Below, piece by piece: positions 24,578 to 37,320 of a DNA stretch of 64,000 bases (position 1 is its first letter; the number at the start of each line of letters is the position of its first letter). Under the pieces are notes generated by a model. It had not been told where the DNA came from, did no database searches, and was given only the letters and a program-made list of their open reading frames with translations. The position numbers were made by a program, and so were the translations under genes. The stretch is from Gigaspora margarita (lineage: Eukaryota > Glomeromycota > Glomeromycetes > Diversisporales > Gigasporaceae), in the NCBI GenBank assembly GCA_009809945.1, contig WTPW01001259.1, positions 156,056-220,055 of the forward strand, in the 5' to 3' direction.

Positions 24578-25187
24578 CCCTATAAGAAAAATGTACTGTA
24601 AAGATACAGTTTGGTGCGTAAAGGCATGGTTTTTGTTGATACGGATTAAACCTAGATTTTGTATGCAGGAGGCTTTGATTGGCACAGATTTTTAGCCTGT
24701 GGTGGACCAAATACCAGTACTAATTGGACTGTCAATGACTCAGGTTTTGCACCAATTTTTTGTTTCAAATGGCATGGGTTTTGGCACAGGTAATTAACAT
24801 AAATTAACATGCTATACCACTGTAATAAAAAAAATACATGCAAGTAGTTTACTAAATTTATATTAATGATTAATATAATATTAACAAACTAACTGCACAT
24901 GTATCAAAATTTTGTAAGAATTTTTTTTAAGACGCCCAGAGCAGTTTCTTTAGTGAAATTATGAGATATTGCAATTTTTTTTAAAAAAATCATTTCGCTC
25001 TTCTTGAAATGAGCCAATACGTACCACCTTTGACACATATCATTCTGTGAAATTAAGGTGCTATTACATATGACATGACACAACGTGCCACCTCCTCTGT
25101 AACACTTTTTACCATGCTATTCCGTCATGCCCCTGTTGCCATTTCAAAGTGACCCATAACACACCCTTTTTTTTTTTTTTTATAGGC
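24578..25187. mobile_element. Family B MITE, copy 2, degraded
   Basis: Starts CCCTATAAGAAAA and ends with a damaged TTTATAGG after a long T run. The interior matches copy 1 in the same orientation, for example the TTTAAAAAAATC block and GTGCCA words. The target duplication is not clear. Confidence 0.7.
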
Positions 25188-26130
25188 AAATTGGATAATA
25201 TTCCTTCAAAATCTATAAGTGTGTAAAAATTTTAAAAGCTTAATTAGTGTCAATAATAGGTAATATAAATTGCTACAATTCTAAAGATAAGATCATCTCG
25301 CATAAGTAGCTATTGTTCTAATAACATGTTTGCAATAATTAATTTAATAAGAATAATATAAAAGTAAATTTGCCTCAATAATCACATATGCAGTTATTAA
25401 TTTAGCTAGAATAAATGACTAGAATATATATTTTTGTCAATTAAAAGTTTTGTCAATTCTTAGTTAACACATGTCAATTATTTACTGATTGAAGGATTAC
25501 CTGAGACAATTTTTAATACATTTAGATATCAACTCTGTTGGATTTATAAAATTCAAGTTAAAAAATAAATAATCGAAATTTTCATTATAATCATAAAGTT
25601 AAACTATTATCTTTTTTTTCATATAAGATGAATTAATAAAAACCTCATATCGATAAGTTGTATTTATATTAACGAAATTATGACTTCAAGGTTTATCTTT
25701 ATACTATCTTTACATTCAAAAAATTTCTAGTTTTTATGCTAAAAATTTATTATTTATTTTTACGATAGTGTGAGAAAAAGGTAATTTTTCTATCTTGCTA
25801 TTTAATCTTTAATTAATATAAAAAAAGATACTTTTATTTAAAAAAAGAAAAAAATTTATTAAATAAATTATTAGGTTTGTTAAATAATTTTTCTAAAATA
25901 TTTCTTTGCAGTGAAATTCATTATTAGTTTTGAAATTGCTTTATTAATTTATACTGATAACAAATTTGCTAATGATGTTTTAGTCAAGTAATAATTTGAC
26001 ATAAATTAGAAAATAATACATAATATATCTATTAAATATATATTATCTATATTATTAAGTATTGATTTATTAGTATTGCACCATAATTTTCTTGTATAGA
26101 AGAAAGGGTAAAGATTTGCATGATTAACCA
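25188..26130. other. AT-rich sequence upstream of the Rep-helicase promoter
   Basis: No gene or repeat family recognised. Confidence 0.5.
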
Positions 26131-26174
26131 AAGTTGGGAATATTTGTTTTAAAAGCCTCCTATGATCGTTTTAT

Positions 26175-26218
26175 TATAAAAGAACATATATTTCATCAAG
26201 TTAAGGCTGGCCTTCGAG
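26175..26218 (+). promoter_or_regulatory. Core promoter of the Rep-helicase gene
   Basis: TATAAAAG at 26175, then ATTTCATC, then CCTTCGAG 36 nt after the TATA start. It is the twin of the promoter at 21573. Confidence 0.6.
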
Positions 26219-26424
26219 TATTAACTTTATCAAAATTGATTGATATTATTATAATATGTTCGCTTGGATAAAGCTTTTATTAATATAGTTAAATCACTAT
26301 TATTGTATCTTAGAACTGCATACTTGATTGTTATAAAAGATAAAAAATTGCCCTTTCACATTATTAATAGAGATTTTGCTTAAATATAATCAATTAAAAT
26401 TAAATTTTTTATCTATTATATATA

Positions 26425-29400
26425 ATGTCTCTTCTAGTATCTCAAATATCTATTGTTGATTTAGATGAGGATGATATTTATAATGACTTATATAATAATA
26501 TTTTTGGAGGATATCAAGTTCAGTTAAATGTTAATATAAATCACCCACGTGCACCTACCTTAGAATCTACTTTATTAACAGGAGATTATCATCAATCAAT
26601 GCCCAACTTACCTTTTTTTCCTCTATGGCAGCCTTCCTGTTCTTTATCTTCTCTCAACAACCATTTTTAAACAGAAATTTTATATATGTTTCCATGTGTT
26701 TATTGTTCACATTGTTCAATTCTTATGTTTCCTGCTTAAGCAAAATGGATTCCTTATGATATTGATGAGAAATACAGCCTCTGTCAAGCTTTTCCACATT
26801 TTTCACTAGTGGAACATCCTACCAAGGAAGGTTATATTGCTACATGCTTTTCATGTATATTACCCATTAAATGTCATATTTTTTTAGTGCTTGCTTAAGT
26901 TTCAGATGCCCTATTATATGTTCCAATGTTTTATCATTTTTTTTTTTCACCAATTTATTTAAAATGCTCTCTTGGACATACAGAAAATACAAATTCTTTT
27001 ACACATTATCATCATCTTACTGGTGCTTTTGGCCTGTCAAAAAATATTTGTGCTCTACAACTTTACTCTGGAACATTAGGTGCTATCCTAGATTCTATAG
27101 CCAATAATAATTGGTTTCATCCATCATTACTACATGCAGCTGACTAGTTAAAGATTAATAATTGTTTTTTTAAACAATTTGATAGAATGTTTTCATGTAT
27201 TACTATTAGGCATCCACCAAATGTTTTTCCTATAGCACAGTTAATTGATGAAGATAAAAATATAATAATAAATAATGTACCAATATAGCATTACCCAGAT
27301 TTAGTAGTACCACCATATGATTTTGACCCAGAAATTCATAATAAAGATTTTAATTACTATAGACTTATGGCAGGTTTTATAAAAAATCCTAATAATGTAA
27401 ATTTGCCAATTTTATACAATGATTCAAATTTAGAAGCAATACTTTTTCCTAACCTTTTTCCAGATGGGCATGGTCATTGGGGTGAAATTTCTAAACAACT
27501 AATAAACCAACGTAATCATATTAATATATATGCCAAGTATATTAAACTTAGACTAATGTGTCCAGACCCTCAATTTTAACTCTACTAGTATTGGCCACAT
27601 TGGTCTTATCTTAATTTAGAAAAACTCAGGAACCATCAAAACAAACAACATATTTTATGTCAATGAGAAATTGATCAACAGCAGCTTCCAACAATTGCAG
27701 ATTTGATTAATCAAAGCATTTATAGTAGACAATCAATTATTAATGATCATTAACTACTACAATACCTTCTATTATACAAACTGGTGATACATATTTTCAC
27801 CAACGTGAGCATTCTGTAAATGCAATAGTTCAAAGTTTTGGTCTACCACAAATTTTTTATACAATGACTATAGCAGAAGGGCTTTGGCCACATTTGTCAA
27901 AAATTCTATCATATACTGATAATCATTGTACTTTGCCAACAAATCATCCACTACATACTTATTTTTATTACTATCAAAGACTTAATTCTATTCGAAAAAT
28001 ATTGTAGAAAAATTCTAATCTAGCTGAATGGGGTAAATGGTTACATTATTTTGAAAGAGATGAATTTTAAAATCATGGTAGTATACATACACATAGTATA
28101 GCTTATTTTGATATGCCAATTTTAACTATGATAGATCATAATATTATTTGTGCAGATCTTCCAGATCCACATACTGAACCAGTTCTTTATAATCTGGTTC
28201 ATAAACATCAAATTCATCATTTTTCTTCTAATAAAGGTGGTGGACCACCTTTTCCAAGAGAGCAATGTAGAAAAAATTTCTAGCACCACTATCTCATATT
28301 ACTTATTTTAGTTTTACATCTTTATGATATACATATCGGCGAACTAAAGAAGCTAATCAGTGGATTGTTTCTTATCATGCACCAACTTTATTACTGTGGC
28401 AAGGGCACTGCAATTTTCAATATGTTACTTCTAGATCTTTTGCTAAATATATGACCAAATATATTACCAAGCCAGAAAAATCTGATTTATTTAAAATAGC
28501 TGAATATAATGCATATCGATCTCATATTATTGCTAGACATCTTTGTGCAATGGAATTAATAATTCTTTTGATTGGATATTCTATTTGTCAATCTACAATT
28601 GCTACTAGATATCTAACTTCTGTACCATCTAATATATGATCGAAATGTATAAAGCCAGTCCATTTATTAAACAATGAAAATTCTGATCAATACTGGTCAG
28701 ATGCTATTGACAAATATTTTTTTAGACCTATTGATATACTTTTTGATAATATTACATATCCTCATTATCATCAAAAATACAAAATACAATCCAATCAGCC
28801 TAATTCAAATATTAACTATTGGATTGATCAGCAAGGAAAATTTATAATTAGAAAAAAAAAAGAAATTTTAATATGATTTCAGCATTTATCAGTTGAAGAT
28901 GGTGAAATATTTTTTTACTAACAACTTCTTATTCAATTACCTTGTAGAAATGAAAGTGAATTATTGGGTTTATTTTCAAATTACCGAGATCATTTTAGAT
29001 CAAAATTTTCAGAACAATTTGATCAAGTTGTACAAAATATTAATCAATCTACATCAGCAAATTTTTTTAAATTTTCTCATAATTATCAGCAACAAATAGA
29101 TAGAATAATACATACTATGCTTTTTTTTATTGCAACTATTATACATAATCAACTTACTGTTTTAATGTGTTTTCCATCTTTAACTTCTCATTATTCATTA
29201 TTGGAAACACCAATGGATCAATATATAGCACTCAATATATTAACATCTATATGGAAATGCAGAGGTAAACATGGTCATCCTTTTTTTCTAACTGGATCAG
29301 CAGGAACAGGAAAATCATATTTAATAATATTAATTATAAACTATCTATTGTCACATCATAAAAAGTATTTATTAATGGCTCCAACAGGTGTAGCAGCCCA

Positions 29401-30526
29401 GAATATCAATGGTAAAACTATTCATTCTCAGCTAAAAATATGTCCATCTTCTAATGTTCATAAGAGTTTAGCTCTAAATGATCAAGAAAATTGTAAACTT
29501 CTTTTAGAAGTTGAAGCTATTATAACTGATGAGATATCTATAGTATCTGCTAGTTTATTAACATTTATTAGTAGTCTCTTTGCTCATTTACACAATAATA
29601 CATTGCCATTTGGTGGTATTAAAGTTTTATTAATTGGTGAACTTGCACAACTACTTCCTGTAAGTGGTGCCCAAGTATTTAAATCACCTGTTTGGTCTGA
29701 ATTTTATCCTATATTTTTAACAACTCCTCATAAACAAAATCAGGATACAATGTTTTATAAAGTGTTAAATGAAATATGTAGTGGTATTGTATCAGCTGAT
29801 ACTTTAGAAATAATTAATAATAAAATAAAATCACCATCTTCTCACTCCCCTATTGATACTACATACTTGGTTGGATTTTGTGCCATGGCTGATAACTTAA
29901 AAAAATTAACTTGTTTAACTCTTCCTCAAGAATCAGAAGAATCTGAACCTATTATTTCAATTGCTGTTGATCATATTAATGGTCAAGAATGTGATGCATT
30001 AGATAATGACCGTAATTTCCATCAACACATAAATCTATTCACAACCTTAATTTTACAAAAGGGTTTTTTTTTTATGTATCTTGGCAATACTCTAATTGAA
30101 TATAGTCTTTATAATGGATCTATTTTTTTTCTTACTGAAATAATTGATGATAATATAGTCAATGTTGTATTTCCAACATCATCAAGAATGATTACTGCAA
30201 CTATAAAAAAAACAAAAAAACGTTTTTTTTTGAATAGCTTACCAGCTGAACGATATCAGTTTCCTCTTCAGAATGCCTTTGCACTCACTGTATATAAAAC
30301 ACAAGGTTTAACTATACCTAATATTTCAATAGCAATTGATGAACAAATGTTTGCATATGGTCAAGCATATATTGCTCTTAGTCGAGCCCCATCTTGGGAC
30401 TTATTAAATATAACTTCATTTGATCTAATTTATATAAAAACTGATCCAGCAGTTATTACTGAATATAAACGATTTACTTCATTACATAATAATGGTTTAG
30501 GTAATTTTTTACAACAAACCCTTTAA
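26425..30526 (+). pseudogene. Decayed Helitron Rep-helicase (HUH Rep + PIF1-like helicase)
   Basis: The frame from ATG 26425 stays open in sense, apart from point stops, to about 27751, then shifts by one missing base. It shifts again near 28273 in an A run, and from there runs in one frame to TAA 30526. In-frame stops lie at 26668, 26737, 26896, 27145, 27286, 27577, 27586, 27664, 27751, 28005, 28068, 28325, 28637, 28874 and 28919. The Rep domain shows the HUH-type pair in SIHTHSIAYFD (28086-28094), the DPHTEPVLYNLV block, and the two catalytic tyrosines of YMTKYITK (28448, 28460). The helicase (28922-30526) has GSAGTGKS, DEIS, GELAQLLPV and YIALSR motifs of PIF1-type SF1 helicases and no stop. 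Cys-rich phrases near 26690 suggest a zinc region. Such proteins nick, unwind and transfer one strand in rolling-circle transposition. Confidence 0.9.
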
Positions 30527-32529
30527 TCTTACAAATTTCATTATTATATAATGATAATTATTTTTTATCTCCTATTGTAATGAATTGTTAAAAAATATAT
30601 ATAATTAAATTTTGACCATTAAATAGATATACCCAAGCAAAAATAAAAATTTCTAATAATCTGATACCAATATTGAAAAAAATTAAAAAAATATCATCAC
30701 AATTTTTTTATATCTATATTTTTCTTTCTCTATACTTCCAACTATTTTATTAAATAAAAATTATAAATATTATTGTATAACAAAAAGCTTTATAAATTTT
30801 ATATATTGTTTGAATTCTGTATATATTAACAATGTAAAAAGTAAATATCAATAATATAAAAATCTAATAGTTAATAAATATTCTACTCAATATTTATACT
30901 AGAATAACCTTATACTAATAGTAATATTTTTATTATTTATTTTAAAAAATATTTTAATTAATTAGTCAATACTATATATATTCATACTTTAATTAATATT
31001 TATCTCTAAAAAATAAACAATATTAAAATAAATAGAAATAATCTTATTGATAATTGATATAAATCAATAATCTAAAAATTTATTTAGAATTTACTTGAAC
31101 ATGCATATTTGGTAACTGTAATTACAACTCAAATCCAAATACCTGTTTTTTGTAACATCATAACTTGTAGCCTTTTTTTTTATTCTAAAACCAATTAAAC
31201 CCAGCTTTAACATAATAAAAAAAAACCAATTCCAAAATCTAAGTAACAAAAATTTTATCCTAATTTAATAAATTCACTATAATATAATAATTGATCATTA
31301 TATTCACTAAATCAACTTAAACAAGATATGTAATTACAGACCAAATCAAAATTAACAAAAATATATTAATAAAACAAATATGTTCTTTCAAACATTATTC
31401 TTAATAATGAATAACTTTTATTTTTTTTTATCAAAAAAACCATTAATTATATTTAACTATATGCCTACTACTTTTAGTATTTTTTTTTGAACTTTATGAT
31501 TTATAATTAAATATTATAACAATAACACAGTACAAAGCATGATTTGTATAATTTACATGAAATTGGTAAATAAACAAAATCTTGCATCATATTGGATATT
31601 TTTTTCACATTTTAATGTTGATCTTTATATTGTAATGTTTAATATTATCATGTATACTTTTTTTGATAGCTTTTAATTATTGAATTAGTTTTATATTATT
31701 TGTGGTCTCTAAGTGATTTTTTTACTATCAGTCTAAAAAATCTATTTGATCTGAACATTTTTAATTAATGTTAATAATGTATTGTATTAAATACACTTAC
31801 ATTTGTGCTATATGATATAACAATATTTTATGTGAACCCTTATATGAATCCTTATATGATTTTCTCTGGTAGTTAAAATTTATAGTTATGTGTAGCTTCT
31901 AAATTTCATTGTGTATATATGCATGTATGTACCTATTAATCTATTTAAATCCAATATATTAAAAAAATGTTTTATCAATGATGAATCAAGTGAGTTTATC
32001 AAATAATTAAATCAATTACTAAATTAGACATATATGCTTTTTTATATAAGTTGTCCTGTTCCAAACTTGTGCCTTTTGCATTTTTCCTTTTTCTGGAAAT
32101 AGTATATCCAGTTTTGATTATATAATATTATAAAATTACTGTAATTATGAATTAATTTACAAAAAAAAACTTATAAATTAAATAAACATAATCTGTTATT
32201 AACTAATTATTCATGTCCCTCATTTATAACACCCTTTAATAATTCAAGTGCCTAGTTATAGTTAAAATTTTTAGATAAAAACTTTAAAGTTTATTATTTA
32301 AAGGTTTTTTAATAATTTTAAAAAATTTTCTTAAGAAAGTTTATAAATATGTTTTAAAAAAATATTTTATAAAGAAAGTATACCTTATATTCTGAAAAAA
32401 TTTTGTTTTATTTAAAAAATTATATTTTTTTTTTAATTTCTAAACAAATTTGCCTAAAATATAGTTTAAGAAATAAAATTTTTTTTCTTCTTTATTTCTA
32501 ATCCCAAATATTGTACTTTACCAACCAAA
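30527..32529. other. AT-rich sequence downstream of the Helitron gene
   Basis: About 2 kb with no gene. The Helitron 3' end (a hairpin followed by CTRR) should lie here, but I could not find a convincing one in this AT-rich sequence. Confidence 0.5.
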
Positions 32530-33065
32530 TGTTTATGTAATAGGGTGCAGTTACCAAGGCTCTCAATTGTGGTTAGAATGTAACCTTAAACCACTACCAC
32601 CACTCATCAAAACCCAACTATTGTATACACCTATTGTGCTTATTTCAGAAGCATTAATCCTCAGTTCACACAATTAGCCTAATAATAACAAGTCCATATG
32701 GGGTGCATTTGTCAATTGACATCCTGGGTTTCTATCTTCCTGTAGTGTTTTAGTTCTGCCTATTTCTATATTGACCTATCATTACTTTACCACTTATCTG
32801 TTAGAAGTTGTACTGGCAGCTTGACTTCCACAAAGACCTCTTACTGTCATTACAGATCAGGAACTATTGGTTCTATTATCATGGCCTGGATCACTGCCAC
32901 CAACATACTTTTACAAGATCCTTATAGCCTCATGGCTAAGTTGGTGATTTCAGTTATTCCAAATCAGGTCCTAACTTCAAATTCAATTTGCCCTTAGGTG
33001 AAATTGAACTGGCAATCTTTGATTGGTGACCTTGGAGCTTAACCACTAAACTATCAACTCTAAGG
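32530..33065 (-). repeat. Probable tRNA-derived SINE
   Basis: Read on the minus strand from about 33065, the sequence opens like a tRNA: an A-box-like TAGTTTAGTGGTTAAGC (A box at 33053-33043) and a B-box-like AGTTCAATTTC at 33010-33000, spaced like internal Pol III promoters. The cloverleaf is imperfect, so it is not a working tRNA. A further stretch of about 450 bp of less AT-rich, non-coding sequence follows to about 32530. A tRNA-like head plus unrelated body is the SINE layout. Limits are approximate and no second copy is present in the window. Confidence 0.5.
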
Positions 33066-34028
33066 TCTTTTAAAGAATAAAATTAATATTGCTTATGCAT
33101 AAAAAAATACTATATATAAATATTAACTCAGGTTATATTAAAGGCTTAATATATATTATTGACTCTATGTAGATGTGAAAGAGTAAGTTGTAATTCTAAT
33201 AATGATAAATAAAGAAGCAAACAAATATTTGCAAAAATAAACAGTAGTATAGATTAGTGCATTTTTTAAAAGAGAGAGTATATATGTTATATGTTACTTT
33301 ACAATTTATATCAATTTAAATAGCACATGTTGTTTTAAAATTTATACTAATTGAAATATGATATATGTTAATCTTTACTAAGCTCAAATTTAACTATATA
33401 ATAATTTTTTTAATTATACAAAAAAACAATTATTTATTTGCTCAAATTAATTATATAATACATTAAAGTTATTGTATAGATTGTAGTTTTTTTCTAAATT
33501 TGTACAGATTAACTAGTCATATAGCTGAAAACTATATGATATGGGTTTTTTTGTGCAAATTTAGTTATTTATGTTAAATAAAAATACAAATACAAGACAA
33601 TGTATTTTTTTTTTATATCATATGCTTTCTCAAAAAACTTTACTATTAAGCAATAATTTACAATTTTTTTTATTCTGCTAATCTAAATACTTTTATATCA
33701 AAACTTGTTAGCACATAACTTCAACTAATAAAAACTTAATTTTTGCATTTACATTTTTGTAAATTTGAACATATAGTTAATTGGCAAAAAATATAAAAAT
33801 AATTTTTTTATTAGAATTATCTATGAACAAAGAAACAAGCAACAGATCAAGTAATATAAATAGTATTTAAAGATATAAATTTTATTTTATAATTACTGTA
33901 TAGTGATGCATATAGTATTCCAAGTACTTTTTAAGAAAGTTAGCCTAGGTTGAATAATATTCCAGATATTGGGAGATAGTAGAATAATTCAAATTATTAT
34001 TACTAATATATATATATATTTCTTGCTA
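33066..34028. other. AT-rich intergenic sequence
   Basis: Nothing recognised. Confidence 0.5.
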
Positions 34029-34032
34029 TTAA

Positions 34033-36001
34033 GGGTAGGGTAAATATAGATCAATTTTCATATTATTTATATGGTACAGCAAAATTTTATATAGAAAGCA
34101 AAAATATGCTTCTAATAAAACGTTTTAGAATTATAGCCGATATACTTCAAAATTTTGTGACATATAATTTGAATTTTCATATTCTTTATAGTAAAATTTT
34201 AAATCCTATATTATTTAATAAGGTAGCTGCATAGCGAATGATGCGGCACAGAACCAGTACGATCAGCCATGTGTGGCAATTAGATTTAGATATATACTGA
34301 TATTTACCTGCACTGATATTTAACTCGAACAAAACGAACTTCAGCATGAACAAATAGCTTTCTTTTACCACAAAAATTTTATTATGTAAAATGCCCCGAT
34401 TTTATTATTTCACAAATATTACATTAGTGCTATTATGTCTTAAATAAAGATATTTGATCATTTAATATCTTTGGTCACTCGGATTAGTGGATTGATTCTT
34501 GACAGTAATAACAGGAATACATAAATGGTACTGGTCAGCTCTTGCGCAGCTGATCAGTATCAGTCGTGTATTTCTGTTATTACTTTCAAGGATCAATCCA
34601 CTAATGCCCAATGACCCGAGACATTATTATTTCTTTGATATCTAAGTTTTTTAAGATTGATTTAGTTTAAGATTGAATTAGTTTAGCTTTTTGTTAAATT
34701 AAATTATCGCAATTGTAGGTTATTGCAAAAAAATTTTGTTACAAAACTTACTTGCTATTCCAGTATAAGGTTAAGTTGGTTTGTATTCAAATTATTGTGA
34801 TTATTATCGTGAGTTCCTGTAAAAATTCTGGTATGAAACTTACTCTTTTAGTGACATTCTCTATTTGGTTAAGGTTGAATCAATTTGTATTTGAATTATC
34901 AGAACTTCTATACAATTCAGTCTAAATTAGAAATCAAAATTATTCTAATTTATATTGAGTTATTGTAAAAGAGCAGAAAATAAAACTTACTATTGTAGTG
35001 ACCAGAGTATTGAATTAATGTAATTTCAGTATGTGACTCACTGACGCATGTTATTAATGTTGTCCATATCTCAATCTAGTTTCAAAGAAACAAAGTGCTC
35101 ATGATGAACGGAAGTTGATTTTTTAAATCTCAAAAATACAAGGTGCGCGTACCTCATGAAAGTCATTTTTTTTTTTAAAAAAAAATATATAGATGAATGA
35201 CAAACTGATTATTAATTCATAGTGATAGATCAATTCAATTATGACAAATTATTACAACATTTAACATGCAAATGATCATATGTCTCAATGATTAAATAAT
35301 ATCGTCATAACTTATAATTTTCTCACAGTCTGTTTACGGTTTTTGGACATAGCAAATCAAAAACGGCAAAGTGCCAAAAACATTTTATCAGTATCGATCT
35401 GATAACAATCACACATCGATTACATAACTCCCTTATTAGGAGTACAAGGACTTAATGTATCGCAATAAAAGTATTTTATTACTACTCGATATATCACACA
35501 CGCATTAATTAACAATACTAAACAGGTATAATTTAAAAAAAGTATCCCATACTATTAGTCAATTACAACATATAAATGTCATTTTTGACACAATTTACAA
35601 ATATATTTCCCACACCATCGTTCAATATATATTACACATGCACATTTTGTTATCCCATGCTGTCAGAATCACTATAACCCTGCCTGAATTGGAAAAATAA
35701 AAATCATTACTCCTACTAAAAAGGTTTTGTTAAAAAACAGGATAAGCGACATCAAAAAAGTTGAAGGAAACTATCCCTATACACATTTCATATTACACAA
35801 GAAACGTGATCGTACTGGTAAAAATCTATATTTGTATATTGGTAAAAAAACTTAGATGACCCAAATTTCCTTAGGTTATACAAAAACTATTAATTCTAAT
35901 TGGTTGAATTTACGTTGTTTACAATCCTAATTGGTCAATCATCTGATTTCATATGATTACAATGTGATCACTATTAAAAATAATCTATATTCACCCTACC
36001 T
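34033..36001. mobile_element. piggyBac-like TTAA-flanked element, non-autonomous
   Basis: Ends GGGTAGGGTAAATATAGAT and, inverted, AGGTAGGGTGAATATAGAT are flanked by TTAA at 34029-34032 and 36002-36005. The ends match the smaller piggyBac-like MITE at 16637-17130 in style and partly in sequence. The 1969-bp body holds a foldback (34474-34620) and about three diverged direct units with AAACTTACT...TAGTGAC near 34740-35010. No transposase frame is visible. Confidence 0.7.
34474..34620. repeat. Foldback hairpin
   Basis: Inverted arms of about 65 bp, for example GATTAGTGGATTGATTCTTG and the complement of GATCAATCCACTAATGCC, centre on CAGCTCTTGCGCAGCTG near 34545. Likely a MITE inside the piggyBac-like element. 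Confidence 0.7.
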
Positions 36002-36365
36002 TTAAATATATCAAATACAATAAAAAGATCTATAAACATTGGCTACAAATTGCTTATCAAAAAAAGAAAATTCTATTCAAAGAATACTATATACAATGCT
36101 TTATAGTATACATACTAATGTTTTTAAAATTGAATCTTTACAATCAACTTTATATTATAAAAAAAGCTTGTACTTAATAATCTTACAATTATTGTGTACA
36201 AGTGTTTTAATATAACATGTTCAAAATAAATTAACTAATTGATTTAGTTGAATAATATATTATATTTGACAAATACTTGCTACTCTATAAATTTTGATAT
36301 TTTAGTTAGTAATGATAAATTAGATAAAACATCAAATGTTATAAGAGGTAATTAGATATATATAT

Positions 36366-36996
36366 GCTAGAACAACTACCAAAAGTGAAGATCATGTGAT
36401 GATACTATAATTAGTGCATGATTACAATGAATTGATTGATAATTGTGCATTATGGGGCATCCATAAATAATGTTATGTAACCCTACATAGTAGCTCTTGA
36501 CCCTCCTAGACTATATAAAAAAATTTTTAGAAATCTGTATGTTTATATATATAATTTTGAAAAAACTTGGATATATTATGACCCAGTAATCTGCTTCAGA
36601 TAATTTTAGTACCATTCGATTTGTCTCTATAAGACGAATCCAATGGTATCAAAATCATTTCATTTGGACTACTAGATCAAGAGTTATTCACAAAAAACCA
36701 TTGATTTTATAATAATTTTATAAGAAAACATAATAACCAATAGTATTTCGTTAATAAAACATAATCCGGTGATCCAAATCAAATGATTTTGGTACCATTC
36801 GAATCCTCTGATTCTGATGGTACAAAAATTATTCAATTTGGACCTCTGGGTTAAGTTTTTGACAAATTTTTATAAAAAAATTATGTTTGACCCCCTACTA
36901 TTAAAAAAACATTATATTTTGGGGATCCCCCCTCAAATATAATGTTATTTATGAATGCCCCTTATTATAAAACCTGCACTTTTGGTAGTTGCTATG
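36366..36996. mobile_element. Two nested TIR elements
   Basis: The inner element, 36454-36961, has ends GGGGCATCCATAAATAA and the complement of TTATTTATGAATGCCCC, with TTAT on both sides. Its interior has internal inverted matches such as TTTTGGTACCATTCGA. The outer inverted pair, ACAACTACCAAAAGTG near 36373 and CACTTTTGGTAGTTG near 36978, brackets the inner one. That suggests an older element split by a younger one. Superfamily not assigned. Confidence 0.55.
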
Positions 36997-37320
36997 GCTA
37001 ATTCTCATAAATTAAATGCTAGTTAATATACTATATACTACTACTTTATTCTAATTTCTATGCATGAACTATCTATGAATCTATCAACTTGAAGATTTAA
37101 GATAGCATGTTTAAACTAAGCTATTAGCTACTTCATTCAATATATTTTGCATACTAGCACCTTATATTATAGCATGGATCAAAAGTTCCCTTTTAATGCA
37201 GGATAGGAACTTAGTAAAGAGAGTACAGAAAAGTATATAACAAAAAAAGTAATATAGTTTAAACAACCTAGTCACAACAAATAAAATTTTCTAGCAGCCA
37301 AATCGTAAATTTACATAAAA

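Noticed and set aside
26425-28921. Alternative genetic code with TAA/TAG read as glutamine
   Set aside because: The helicase half and all host genes use CAA/CAG for Gln and end at TAA/TAG/TGA; TGA stops and frameshifts are also present, so decay explains it better.
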